DNA of 64,000 bases from Nautilus pompilius. Taxonomy: Eukaryota > Mollusca > Cephalopoda > Nautilida > Nautilidae. This document shows, piece by piece, positions 53,190-64,000 of the stretch. The stretch is taken from contig JACATO010002451.1 in assembly GCA_018389105.1 (NCBI GenBank), positions 2,470,001 to 2,534,000 on the forward strand, written 5' to 3'. A program made the position numbers and the translations under genes. How positions within the stretch are numbered: position 1 is the stretch's first letter; each line of letters starts with the position of its first letter. Below the pieces are notes generated by a model that saw only the letters and a program-made list of their open reading frames with translations, was not told the DNA's origin and did no database searches.

Positions 53190-56050
53190 ACTAAGCATTG
53201 CGACCATCATGGGACTCTGCAGCTGGAAATCTGTGCATATTTGATGATAAAAGTCTGAACACCACGAATGATGTAGCTTGCTACTCCTGAGTTTAGATTC
53301 TCTGGAAGGAGCAGGGAATCTTCAACCATACATGCCTGCCATCAAACAGATCTGAAGCCACTTTCCCATGGTTGATCAGATGTTTGCGAGGGAAGGGGAT
53401 CAGTTGGGGCAGGAACAAGCTTAGCACATCTAGAACAATTTCTCATCATCTCCTTTGTCATGTTTAGCCACCAGATTGCCCATCTAGCTTGCTGCTGACA
53501 TCTAGTAATGCCCAAACATCCCACATGGAATGTGGGCTATGGTCTTTAGTCTTATCCCCTGGTTTTGGTACATCAAGAATCAGTGATGTAAGGTTATGAA
53601 CTGCCTCTTCTCCCAGTAGGATCTCAACACAAGTCCAAACTTGACAGGTAAGCCAGCCAGTCCATCCTTACATAATGCTCTATTTTCTGTAGGATATCAT
53701 TTCTCAGCTCCTGTAACTTTTCTGGACTACCTTGAACTTTTTCCATTTCATCAACATAAGCTTCAACTTCCACTGCCAATACTTCATCACTCGACTGCTT
53801 TCTGTGCAGGGTATCTGGATAGGGCATCAGTACTAACATTATCTTTCCCTGGCACATGATGGATAGTGTAACTGAAACTCAATCCGAATTTCTGGATCCT
53901 TGCAGGTAGTTTGTCCAGTAAACTTATCAGTGACTTATGGTCAGTTTCAATTCTCTCATTGCCCATTCCCAGTGCATATTGAGAAAACTTCTCCGTGACC
54001 CAACATACACCAAAGGCCGCTGCCTTTATCACTGTGTATGTCTCAGCATCTAACAGTGACCTACCTGTAGCACCCATTAATCTATGGGTTCCATCAGCCT
54101 GTTCCTGGCTCAGTGTTGCACCAAGGATTGTCTCTGTGCCTCCCTCCAGCACCAGAGCACACCTTCTTTTAGCAGGTCTTTGACAGATTGGTTTATAGAT
54201 TTCAATCTGCTTGAAAACTTGGCATACTGATTAGCTAATCCCAGAAAACCCTGAACTGCTTTCATGTTCTCTGGCTGTGGGAAATCCAATATGGCTTGAA
54301 CTCTTGGTCTTGCATGTATGCCATCTCTATAGAATCGACTGAGAATCTGCATTTAGAGTCAAGCCCTCCTTGTATATCCTCTCCAATACTGTCATCAGTC
54401 TACTGTCATGCTGCTCCTGGTCTTTGGCACAAACTAGAAAATTGTGTGTAAACCATGACACCATCTATATCACAGAGAATTCGGTTTATCTCAGCCTGAA
54501 AAATATATGGTGCAGAATACAATCCAAGCAGTTATAGCAGTATCTCCCTCTAGAGGTGAGAAAAGTTAAGCAGTTTGTTTCTTTGAGTGGTATCTGCAAA
54601 AATCGTGTTTGTCTAACTTAGAGAAGACCTTAGCATGTCCTAGCTTAACTAGACTAGTCCACAACAGATATTGGGTGAATGCTCCTGGGTACATAGCAGT
54701 CCAGCTCTATGTAGTCCATACATATGCAAATACCAACCAAGGCTACTCAATTGGCTCTGTAACCCAACTAATCACTCTGAGATGAAGCGTTCTGTCAAAC
54801 TCAGTACCATTTGTTTTATGTAAGAAAGTAGACAGACTGTGGTACTATTAGACAATAAGGCACTGCATTCCCCTTCAGTGATATATTGTACTTATTACTC
54901 AGCCTAGTCCCCGAAGCAGCTTAGGGTCTACAGGCTCAACGTGAACTCTTCAAAAACCAATCCTAGATCTGATTAAGCTCATTTACTAAAAAAAAAAAAG
55001 AAAGAAAGCCAGACTTTCATCTTTGTTGTTGTTTTTTTTTAAGTGTCATCTAGTTTACTGCTTACTGTCAGAGCAGCATTTATGGATACAGGACAGCTGA
55101 GGTTCAACAACCTGTTCCAAACAAGATTTGTTGGGGGGATACCAGTTTAGAACGATTAAGAGTCTTGAGGATCAATTTCAGATACTTTAGCACTGGTGTC
55201 AAGCTTGAAGTGTATTGTAGTGCACTGACCTGGCTCTATGTTCACTCTAACTTTCTGACCAGAGATCATTGTCAGCGTCCTGTACTACATACACATCATC
55301 TCCAAGGTAGACTGGTTCATTCTGTCCTGTGACGCTCATTTGACTTGACTTGCAGCATTTGGCTTAATGTCCCAGTTTTTTGCACAGATTACATTTCCTG
55401 TCTTTAGCTGGATACTGTCCAGCAATGTACACCTGCACATGTTGCATTTACGTGCATCACTTTAGCGTTTGTCGAAGAGGCCAAAATGCCTGTCCGATTT
55501 AGCTCCAGTCTGACTTCGCAGTTATGCTGTCGTGCACGTAACCATCTCAACCGTACTACTCTTGGTACTGGGTTTTCATCTTCACCGCTCTTTCAAGCGT
55601 AATATCCTCGACTTCTTGCAGTTTCTCACTGAGTCGCTTGTCCTTAACTCACTCGATCGATAATCATCTGTTCCCGGCATTTAAATCTGAAGTTCCGAAG
55701 TTTCAGAGCTCAGCATATAAACTCGACATCGCTCCGTGATAGTATTTCGTCTGAGGCCAAACTATAAATTGAAGGCCTGTAGGACATTTTCGTGCATGTC
55801 TTCTGGAATCTTCCTTGACAACATAATATCATCCGCATGATCTCCGTAGTGAGCTGAGTTAATCGTTTTCTAGTGCTTTACCCAGCCGACTAAGGGACTT
55901 GTACCGCCTCCATCTTTCCCGTTGTGGCGAGCTGAAACCAGGCTGAACCTAATCTGGGCCTTCTGCAACTCGAACGCAGTTACCGTACATCCGCTACTGT
56001 ATCTTTACCAGCCATTTCCCTCCTGATAGGTTCAAAAGGCTGCTACCATG
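53190..56050 (-). mobile_element. Ty3/Gypsy LTR retrotransposon relic (fossil)
   Basis: Read on the minus strand, the parts occur in normal order. A gag/nucleocapsid-like region with a zinc-knuckle trace and protease-side sequence lies at about 55000-55990. Reverse transcriptase traces lie at about 54160-54900 (tail ILDFPQPENMKAVQGFLGLA). RNase H lies at about 53790-54150 (FGVCWVTEKFSQYALG, HHVPGKDNVSTDALSRYP). The integrase zinc-binding start lies at about 53340-53525 (CLGITRCQQQARWAIWW). It is broken, with multiple breaks, and the rest of integrase is eroded. No LTRs were recognised. It looks moderately old. Confidence 0.85.
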
Positions 56051-57343
56051 TTGCAGTCTGCGTGTTTAGAGGGAACGACATACGCGTGTTCGTTCTACTT
56101 TCTAACCGGAACCGGTGTCCTTTCATGTTTTTCCCGTAACCTCGAACCAGCCACAATAATCACAAAATGCAACAGCGACGACACCGGACGGTTTCTGGAA
56201 ATCGCAAAATGTGTTGAACAGTCGGAAAGTAATTTTAAAAAGTACATTTAGAACACAGAAGTAAAATAAGTAATTTGTCAACAACAAATCTTAAACTTCA
56301 TTTGATAAACTAAAACATTAAAAAATTATTTTCGGAAAATTAGTTAATACTTTAAAGCCATCAGTCCTACAAAATTAAACGGGAGAGACGCTGTCAGCAT
56401 TGACATTACATAAAAATCAAAATACTTTATTCTAAAATTAAACTCTGCACAGTTTGAAGCATATTAATTATTTATATAAATCCACGGAAGTATTCATGAA
56501 CCTTTGAATAATGATCATTTATTTTTCTTGTTAAAGCACAGGATTGTCCAGTTCTCTGTCAGGTGAGCAACCTCTCATCTACAGAGGTCGAGTTCTGCCA
56601 GGTAGTGGAAGCGAATTTCATTCCTCCTCTAGAAATCTAGAACTTGAACACTTCTGTCGCTCTCAGCAGCTCGGTGCCCGTACGTCCCCATATCTGCTGT
56701 GCAGTTTTTGGTGAAAACAGGGATTGCATTTCACGTGCGAGCTGTTTGACTTGTTGCCTTAGCAACGAAATTTACGGCATTGACACTAATCGATTCCCCC
56801 CCCTACACACACACACACACACACACCACAAACTGTAGCGTTTCTTTTATATGAAAATTTATCAAATAAACAGGGAAAGTGAGGACTGATGCAAAATAAA
56901 AATACTAAATTCACGGAAATCGGGAAATATCCGGGGCCCTAAACAAGCCAAAGAATTGATTAGAGGCCTTCTGCCAATTTGTTTGAAAATGCCCTAATAT
57001 TTACAATACCAATAATACACCTGACAGTAAAAATTCGTGTGGTCCACTAAGGGGCCATATGGTTGGATCACCTTTAAGAAATGCTGGGCTATATCATAAT
57101 CACACGTATACCAATTAACAGAAAAACATTTTGAAATTCATGTTACCATTAACCATTTAATGACAATTTTTTTAAAAAAATTGGAACTCTATTCATGTGA
57201 TATCACATGGCAGATGCATTACACCATAATTTTCAAATATTTTAGGCATATAAATAATAATAATTATTATTATTATTAAGTGTTCGACTCTACACAAATC
57301 CGATCCAATTTCTCCGGGCTCAATTTTGCATAAACCGCTCGGT
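56051..57343. other. Intergenic spacer upstream of ERCC2
   Basis: It contains a (CA)n run near 56804-56825 and an ATT-type run near 57250-57280 just upstream of the ERCC2 promoter. Short open frames here have no recognisable domain. The 56530-56700 stretch could be residual retroelement flank, but I have no positive evidence for that. Confidence 0.4.
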
Positions 57344-57370
57344 AGCGGAAGTGGCGTAACCGGCGCCATT
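57344..57370 (+). promoter_or_regulatory. Putative ERCC2 core promoter sites (ETS-like, YY1-like)
   Basis: AGCGGAAGTG at 57344-57353 fits an ETS/GABP site and CGGCGCCATTCC just after it resembles a YY1 core, both within 75 bp of the ERCC2 start codon in CpG-rich sequence with no TATA box. This combination is common in housekeeping promoters. The assignment is by motif only. Confidence 0.4.
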
Positions 57371-57417
57371 CCTGTGTATTGGTCTCTTCTTGCTTGGTTG
57401 CCGTTTACTCGAGCAGG

Positions 57418-59700
57418 ATGAAGCTGAATGTGGACGGGCTGGTGGTTTACTTTCCTTACGACTACATCTACCCGGAGCAGTTGATGTACATGATGGAGCT
57501 GAAAAGAACTATCGACGCTAAGGGCCACTGCGTGCTGGAGATGCCGTCGGGCACCGGGAAGACCGTGTCCCTACTGGCGCTCATCACCGCCTACATGAAG
57601 GCCAACCCCCTGGAGGTGAACAAGCTGATCTACTGCTCCAGGACCATCCCAGAGCTGGAGAAAGTGGTGGAGGAGCTGAAGAACCTCGTGGCCTACCACG
57701 AAAAGCAGACGGGAGAGAAGGCTGGTATCCTAGGGTTAGCGCTCTCGTCCAGAAAGAACCTCTGCATCAACTCGCTAGTTGTCAGCGAAAAGGTCAACAA
57801 GTTGGTCGATGGAAAATGTCACAATCTGACGGCCTCGTACGTGCGGATAAAGCACAAGCACAATGCTTCAGTTCCCGTGTGCGGCTATTACGAAAACTTT
57901 GATGCTCACGGGAAGGAAGTACCGCTACCTGCAGGAATTTATGGTCTCGACGATTTAAAAGACTTCGGAAGGAAGAAAGGATATTGTCCATATTTCTTAG
58001 CCAGGTACGCTATCCACCATGCCAATGTGGTGGTTTACAGCTATTATTACCTGCTTGATCCCAAGATTGCCGACACTGTATCCCGGGAACTAAGTAAGAA
58101 GGCAGTTGTTGTGTTTGATGAAGCGCACAATATAGATAATGTTTGTATCGAATCGATGAGTGTAACAATCAACCGTCGTACTTTGGACAGATGTTCTCAA
58201 AACATCGAAAGCCTGAACCAGTACGTACAAAAGGTCAAGGAAACTGACGCAGAAACATTAAAAAAAGAATACTCTACTTTAGTTCAATCACTGAGAGAAG
58301 CTAATATTGCTAAGGAAACTGATGTAATTCTTGCCAATCCAGTACTTCCTGACGAAGTGTTGCAAGAGGCTGTTCCAGGTAATATTCGCAATGCTGAACA
58401 TTTCTTGGGGTTTATGAAGCGTTTCCTTGAGTACTTAAAGATACGACTAAGAATTCAGCACGTGGTGTCTGAAAGTCCACCTTCCTTCCTAAAAGACTGT
58501 GCACAAAAAGTGTGCATTGAAAGAAAACCCCTCCAATTTTGTTCTGAAAGGTTAAGATCACTCTTGAGAACTTTGGAACTAAAAGATATTCATGATTTTT
58601 CATGTCTGATTCTTATTGCCAATTTTGCCACTCTGATCAGCACCTATGCTAAAGGTTTTATTTTGATAATAGAACCATTTGATGATCGAACTCCAACAAT
58701 TTCAAATCCAATTTTACATTTTAGCTGCATGGATGCATCTATTGCAATAAAGCCAGTCTTTGATAGGTTTCAGACTGTGGTCATTACATCAGGTACAATG
58801 TCCCCTTTAGATATGTACCCAAAAATTTTGGATTTTCGGCCTGTTACCATAGCTACTTTTTCTATGACACTGGCCAGACCTTGCATCTGCCCAATGATAG
58901 TAAGCAAAGGAAATGATCAAGTAGCAATTAGTTCAAAGTTTGAAACGAGAGACGATGTTGCTGTTGTGCGTAACTATGGAAACTTACTGGTGGAGCTGTC
59001 CTCTGTTGTTCCTGATGGTGTTGTTTGTTTCTTTACTAGTTATGTCTATATGGAGTCAATTGTTGCTTCCTGGTATGAACAAGGAATAATTGATCAAATT
59101 CAGAAAAACAAGTTGTTATTTATAGAAACTCAGGATGCAGCAGAAACAAGTTTAGCTCTCTTAAATTATCAGAAGGCCTGTGAAAATGGGCGTGGTGCTG
59201 TGTTGTTGTCTGTTGCTAGGGGAAAAGTCTCAGAGGGAATTGACTTTGATCACCATTATGGTCGTGCTGTTGTAATGTATGGTGTGCCATATGTCTACAC
59301 GCAGAGTCGCATCTTAAAAGCTAGACTGGAGTATCTGAGAGAACAGTATCATATTCGTGAAAATGATTTCCTCACATTTGATGCTATGAGACATGCAGCT
59401 CAGTGTGTAGGGCGTGCTTTACGTGGGAAAACTGATTATGGTATCATGCTATTTGCAGATAAAAGATTTGCACGTGCAGACAAACGTGGCAAACTGCCTC
59501 GATGGATACAAGAACATTTAAAAGATAGCCTCTGTAATTTGTCTACTGATGAAGCCATTCAAGTTTCAAAATGGTTTCTTCGACAAATGGCACAACCATT
59601 TAGGAAAGAAGATCAACTGGGTGTATCATTGCTGACTTTAGAACAACTACAATCAGAAGATATGCAGAGGAAACTTGAACAGAAAACACAGTATATTTAA
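57418..59700 (+). CDS. ERCC2: TFIIH helicase subunit XPD, intronless, full length
   Basis: 5'-to-3' DNA helicase of TFIIH, which opens DNA in nucleotide excision repair and bridges core TFIIH to the CAK kinase module. The protein is 760 residues, the same length as human XPD, and near-collinear with it. The start at 57418 ([20 protein letters not shown]) matches the family. Visible motifs are Walker A PSGTGKT (Lys48); four Fe-S cysteines in RKNLCIN, DGKCHN, PVCGYYE and KGYCPYF (116, 134, 155, 190); the DEAH box [12 protein letters not shown] near 234; the Arch region at ~245-440; [18 protein letters not shown]; and motif [12 protein letters not shown]. It has no introns, although vertebrate ERCC2 has over 20 exons. 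The first ~500 bp are GC-rich and the rest AT-rich. Confidence 0.97.
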   Translation: MKLNVDGLVVYFPYDYIYPEQLMYMMELKRTIDAKGHCVLEMPSGTGKTVSLLALITAYMKANPLEVNKLIYCSRTIPELEKVVEELKNLVAYHEKQTGEKAGILGLALSSRKNLCINSLVVSEKVNKLVDGKCHNLTASYVRIKHKHNASVPVCGYYENFDAHGKEVPLPAGIYGLDDLKDFGRKKGYCPYFLARYAIHHANVVVYSYYYLLDPKIADTVSRELSKKAVVVFDEAHNIDNVCIESMSVTINRRTLDRCSQNIESLNQYVQKVKETDAETLKKEYSTLVQSLREANIAKETDVILANPVLPDEVLQEAVPGNIRNAEHFLGFMKRFLEYLKIRLRIQHVVSESPPSFLKDCAQKVCIERKPLQFCSERLRSLLRTLELKDIHDFSCLILIANFATLISTYAKGFILIIEPFDDRTPTISNPILHFSCMDASIAIKPVFDRFQTVVITSGTMSPLDMYPKILDFRPVTIATFSMTLARPCICPMIVSKGNDQVAISSKFETRDDVAVVRNYGNLLVELSSVVPDGVVCFFTSYVYMESIVASWYEQGIIDQIQKNKLLFIETQDAAETSLALLNYQKACENGRGAVLLSVARGKVSEGIDFDHHYGRAVVMYGVPYVYTQSRILKARLEYLREQYHIRENDFLTFDAMRHAAQCVGRALRGKTDYGIMLFADKRFARADKRGKLPRWIQEHLKDSLCNLSTDEAIQVSKWFLRQMAQPFRKEDQLGVSLLTLEQLQSEDMQRKLEQKTQYI

Positions 59701-62130
59701 GCAGGTTGGCAATGTAAACAGTTTGAAATTTACAAGTATTCAATCTGCACAAATAACCTAACTTCAGCAGTCATGCACATTTCTTATTGTTTATGTGTAC
59801 TTTTAGCTGTATGACTTGACTATTTTTTACTATAAATTAGAAAGATAATTTTTTAGTATATGCTTTTCTTCTTTTGAAAACAAATAACTTTTATATAACT
59901 TGTTTCATTATTCTCGTGCTCAAGATTTCTGAGTGATTTTTATACAGACAATATAAAATTCAACATTACATGTATCTATCTTTTTTAAGATTATTTTATA
60001 AAGAATGTGACTATTTTAAAATGTTTTATTAGATTGTAGTAGAGCTTTCTGCTTTGTGTAACTAGCTTCCTTGAGAGTGTCTGACTAGATAAAGGACCAA
60101 AAATCAAAGCAGTTGTGTTGAAGATGCAAAAAGGATACATGAGAGCTATAGAGAACAAAGTTATACTATTATAAATGGTCTGCTGGACCTGACTACTGTG
60201 TTATGTCAGTAAAATACAGCAGTCATTGACAGATCAATATAAATTCAATTTGAACATAACTTAAAAATACATAGCACTGTTTTGTTATAGCACTTATTCA
60301 GACATAGCTATTTTTTCAACTTCTAGAGAATGAAAAAACGTTTTTTTTCAGTAATGTGTGTAATATTTATTTTGGATGAACTCTGTACAAATCAAAGAAA
60401 TAAAATACACACCGTACTTGAGTAATGAATCTGGTAGTATATGTATTGCATTATAATTTCAAACATCATATAACAAAACAAATGACTACATGGTTAGTGC
60501 AAAAGCCTGACTAATAAAACAGATTAGTTCATTATCTAAGATTTTTTTAAATTTAAAAATCATCTTTTTGAAGTGTTTATCAGTAGTGCTTGATGATAAA
60601 AACTAAAATATGAAAAACTGGTTTGTAAGGAATTAATGTAGTGCTTGTAGTAATATTTAATTTAATTCATGTACACTGATCAGCTAAACCTGATCACAAC
60701 TCTACATCAACAAGGCTATCTATGCATATAAAAAGATTATCTGCTGGATGGTGAAATTTAAGATAACTAATGGTAATAGTCATTTCCTTACACAGTGAGA
60801 CAGCTCTGGTGCACAGATTTTTAATCTTTATTGATGTACCTGATTTAAGCATGCCATAAAACAAATAAATCAAATTATTTCGCCTGATACAGCAGTCCCA
60901 TTTCTGTGCTTTAATCATTTAAAACTACATTCTTAACAGATTTCTAATTAATTTTAATCCTATTATGTTTTGGGTCTATTTGAATTCTAACAAACTTAAA
61001 AGTTTCAGTATTCTATGACTTATCCTAGTTTAGGGTGTGGACATATAAATGAGAAGTATACAAACATTGACAAAAAACAATCTCTGGAAAACTGAAACCA
61101 TTCAGTAACATTAGGTGGAGTCCAAAGATGATAATTGGTTGCACTTTGACATATTTTGTTACTGCCAGACCCTGGATAGCAACAGAATATCGCATAAACT
61201 TGTTTAATTTTTTTTTTTCCATTTACTTTCTTCAAAATTTTCAGTGCACTTTAATTTTATGTTGAATATTTCATGATGTTGAGACCTAAAAATGCTGGAG
61301 ATTACACTTGAAAATTTCCATCCATATCAAATATTACTGAAACCTCCAGTTAGCGATTTTCAAAATAAGAACTCCAGTGTAAACGTCAGATGGTGGAGTC
61401 AGCAAATGTCCATTGCTGTTGCTTAACAAACAACAAATAATGACATGCACCCTTTATGTCCACAATCTTGATACATGCTGATAGTTTATTAAATTAGAAA
61501 TTTGCTAATTGTTTGCTGTGGACTGAAAGTATGAAAAATGTACAGACTACACTGGCAGATCCAGAATTTAATCTTTTTATTTCTATAGTAAAAGATAAAA
61601 AAGAAAAACTTAGAGGTCTACCATTTTTTTTTTCGTGAAAGCAACACTTTTTAAAATGCGATTTGAAAAATATCCAACCCGTACGTGTCTTGATCCCTAC
61701 TAGCAATTCCTACAAATCGTGAAATAATGTTCGAGTTACTTCCCTTGATTAGTTTTTACGGGATTTTGTAGTACTGTTTAGTGTAAACAGATTTCTAGTC
61801 TGGATCAACTCCAGCGAGCAGCGAATATTTCCTGAATCCACGCGGCTCGAAACTTACGAATTCCCTAAATGTTTATTTTTTTTTTAGATAACAAAAATTC
61901 CAATCCGAAATTTGGAAAGAGTGAATAGCACACAGGCTTCTTAAGACGTTAAAAAGAAAAAAAAATAAAACAAAGTAACGTGTTGAAAATGCTTTTTTAA
62001 TGAAACTTATTGATCGAAGAACAATACAACTATCGTTATTGAACTGATAAAATCAACGATCGTTATTGGTTTTTATTATTATTATTATTATTTTAAATAA
62101 TGCTTTTTAATGTCTTGAGGGTCAATGTTG
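59701..62130. other. ERCC2 3' UTR and ERCC2-CMC1 spacer
   Basis: AT-rich sequence with no supported gene. CpG dinucleotides reappear from about 61680 toward the CMC1 promoter. A (TTA/ATT) run lies at about 62070-62093, just ahead of the CMC1 start. Confidence 0.5.
60399..60404 (+). terminator. ERCC2: Candidate ERCC2 poly(A) signal
   Basis: An AATAAA hexamer lies about 700 bp after the stop codon in AT-rich 3' sequence, and a second lies near 60513. Either could serve; no downstream GU-rich element was firmly identified. Confidence 0.4.
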
Positions 62131-62133
62131 ATG

Positions 62134-62754
62134 ATGGCGTCGGGTCGCTCAGTGTTGCCGGAGCGAATGGGCGGAGGGCCCTTAGGCTTAGGTAAGAAGA
62201 AGAACAGGGGAGCCTTGGTATGGTTAGAATAGCAGCCGGCACCCACCCTGATCCTGCTGTACCGGCCACTCGCTAGACAAGCATGGCTGGCGCCCCCCCG
62301 GCCGGCCGATCTATTTGGAGAATGTCTCGTAAGGATTGCGGAGCCTACCACGGCGTTGGTAAACTGGACGTGACGATAGCAGCAGCATCTATGGGAGACA
62401 TTTCATATTTACTAGGATGTTATTTTACTGTTTATTTTTGACCACCTCTCGCCTAAGGTTTTGCTGTGATTCCCCCTTCTAGCTCCCTGCTGTGAGATTT
62501 CCTCGACACCTCCGCAGTCAGGGCGGTGGTCGGCAAAAAAAACAACTTTGTTATTTGTTTTTAATAAAAGAAAATCATCTCGTTTTACTTGATATTGCTT
62601 TCGTGGACACTGATTCAGATATCATCGTCATTTTGTGCTACTTGGACAGGTGATCCTGATGACAAGACACTACGCAAGGTAGAAAAAGAGGTGATGATTC
62701 CACAGAAGATGAAAGAGAAAGCGAAAAAAGAGAAATGCCCATCTGAAGTTAAAG
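62134..62754 (+). CDS. CMC1: COX assembly mitochondrial protein 1 (5' part; continues past the window)
   Basis: CMC1 is a small twin CX9C protein of the mitochondrial intermembrane space, needed for early cytochrome c oxidase assembly. Exon 1 is 62134-62191 (MASGRSVLPERMGGGPLGL, phase 1, strong donor gtaaga; strong start context; another ATG immediately upstream at 62131). Exon 2 is 62650-62754 and reads DPDDKTLRKVEKEVMIPQKM, then KEKAKKEKCPSEVK. This matches human CMC1 (LRHVEKDVLIPKIMREKAKERCSEQV), including the first CX9C cysteine. The remaining cysteines must lie beyond the window. An alternative first exon, 62283-62358 (MAGAPPAGRSIWRMSRKD...), also ends in phase 1 with a weaker donor. Confidence 0.85.
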
Positions 62755-64000
62755 GTTAGAAATTCAGTTCATTTTCATTTGTTTAGGTTACTGACAACTA
62801 TTTATCTATTATAAACTTATTTTTATTTTTGTGTTTTGGAAGAATTCTGAGTATTTTACTTCAACAAAAATTTTAAATGCTATCCTTGAACCTAGTTAAT
62901 GATGGACTATTACCCCTGCTCCAATCCCTATTACACTAAATAATACAGTAAAAGTCAATTTACCCAAATTGCTTGGGACTTGACCAACTTTGGAGAACCA
63001 GAAAATGTCTGGACATGACCCCCTCAGATGAGCTTATTTTTTTTTTTACCTTTTGGATAGGTCTTTGTTTCTCCTTTATTTGTTTCATTATCAGCATAGA
63101 ATTTGAACAGTTTATCTTTATGTGCCAGAATATCACGCACAGAAGATGTACCAATATTGAATTCATTCATTCATAATTTTGCAAGACTTTCCTCACACTA
63201 CTCAGTGAATAATATCTACCTTCTGTTGTATATTAAGTACAACAAGCTTATGTTTCTTAGCACTAGTGTCTGTAGAGGCCTTGGTAACAGAATTTGTTGT
63301 ACTTAAACTGAGTAGAGTAAATGCAAAAATTAAGAGCAGCAATAGCTTTGCATGCCGAGGACACCATGTGGTGGCAGCTGTATACAGAGAAAGATCAAAA
63401 AAATTTCTACAAGAGGAAATAAACATTTGAATCATATCTGAAAAATTTTGGCTCATTCAGATGTTTGGGCTTATAACCAAATGGTAGTATATGAGCAAGT
63501 TCAGATAATTGGGTTTTTAAGATGTCTGTTGTTCAGACTTTTACTACATTGAGTAATCCCTGCTGTGAAGAAAAGGGGGGAAAATAAGTTATGTTAAGCT
63601 AGTTTGAATACATATTTGCATATTTGCTATGCTCCTTGGTACATATTGGAATGATTTTGGACTTTATGAATTTACTATAACTGATTGTGATGCTCAGAGT
63701 TGCATACAGGTACTGATGCTTAACCATTTTCAAATAAGAAACAAGTTGAATCTGATTAACACTGATCACTTGCAGTGTTAGAAAAAGATCTGATTAGTTA
63801 GTCTCTCAAAATTAGTGTTTACAAAGATGCAGGACCATCCTGGTTCAGATAGGGCCTCCAATTTGAAGAAAAGTGCCTAGCTTAACCAAGAGATTTTAAG
63901 GAAAGATTTTTAGATATTAGAATTTATGAAATCCCAGAGAAAGATTTTGTTATTGTTATATCTAGGCTGATGCAAAATGTTTGCCAATGTCTGTAGGTGT
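62755..64000 (+). other. CMC1: CMC1 intron 2 (open at the window edge)
   Basis: The donor is at 62755-62756. I found no frame here matching the rest of CMC1 (CCKxxG...CRKEN...CL), so the next exon is presumed outside. The sequence is AT-rich, and short open frames are not gene-like. Confidence 0.55.

Noticed and set aside
57418-59700. ERCC2 as a dead processed pseudogene
   Set aside because: The frame is open for all 760 codons with every catalytic and Fe-S residue kept, and promoter-like sites precede it. A decayed copy would not look like this.
62088-62351. Minus-strand frame with an apparent branch point, pyrimidine tract and acceptor
   Set aside because: The pyrimidine tract is the complement of the purine-rich CMC1 donor (gtaagaagaagaa). 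The plus strand explains it better, with a strong start context and correct phase into CMC1 exon 2.

Overview
The window is nuclear DNA of an animal, probably an invertebrate and perhaps a lophotrochozoan such as a mollusc; that placement is a judgement from style, not a proof. It is AT-rich, with GT-AG introns of about 0.1-3.6 kb, abundant hAT, Tc1/mariner, MULE, LINE, SINE and Ty3/Gypsy relics, and animal-specific extracellular domain modules. No bacterial operon, CRISPR, rRNA or intact tRNA gene was seen.

Layout. (1) 1-8191: CpG-rich flank with a decayed Tc1/mariner transposase, simple repeats, candidate first exons and a possible enzyme-tail fragment. (2) 8192-49639: one very large plus-strand gene, assembled here from 40 exons whose splice phases agree throughout. 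It encodes at least 2070 residues of a type II transmembrane mosaic serine protease related to corin and the enteropeptidase/matriptase group. The order is cytoplasmic tail, TM, SEA, Thr/Ser stalk with a 33-bp minisatellite, three Frizzled cysteine-rich domains, LDLa, MAM, four LDLa, SRCR, S1 protease, and then a long C-terminal arm of LDLa-MAM-LDLa-MAM-LDLa-LDLa-MAM plus a short tail. Introns carry a hAT element with a perfect 8-bp target duplication, a ZBED5-like hAT relic, a Tc1 relic, a MULE relic and tRNA-derived SINEs. (3) 49640-56050: 3' flank, then a broken Ty3/Gypsy retrotransposon on the minus strand. (4) 57418-59700: ERCC2/XPD, the TFIIH helicase, as one uninterrupted 760-codon exon with all key motifs. 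(5) 62134-64000: the 5' part of CMC1, a mitochondrial twin CX9C cytochrome oxidase assembly factor that runs off the window.

The most unusual content is the protease. Its catalytic domain is internal rather than C-terminal. The S1 pocket carries Ser189/Thr216 instead of tryptic Asp189, and the zymogen junction has Tyr rather than Arg/Lys before IVGG. A non-tryptic pocket and a non-tryptic activation site occur together, which suggests self-activation or activation by a chymotrypsin-like enzyme. The intron right after the S1 exon begins with an in-frame stop, so reading through it would give an ordinary C-terminal S1 end without the LDLa/MAM arm.

ERCC2 and CMC1 are housekeeping genes in the same orientation, with no evident functional link to the protease.
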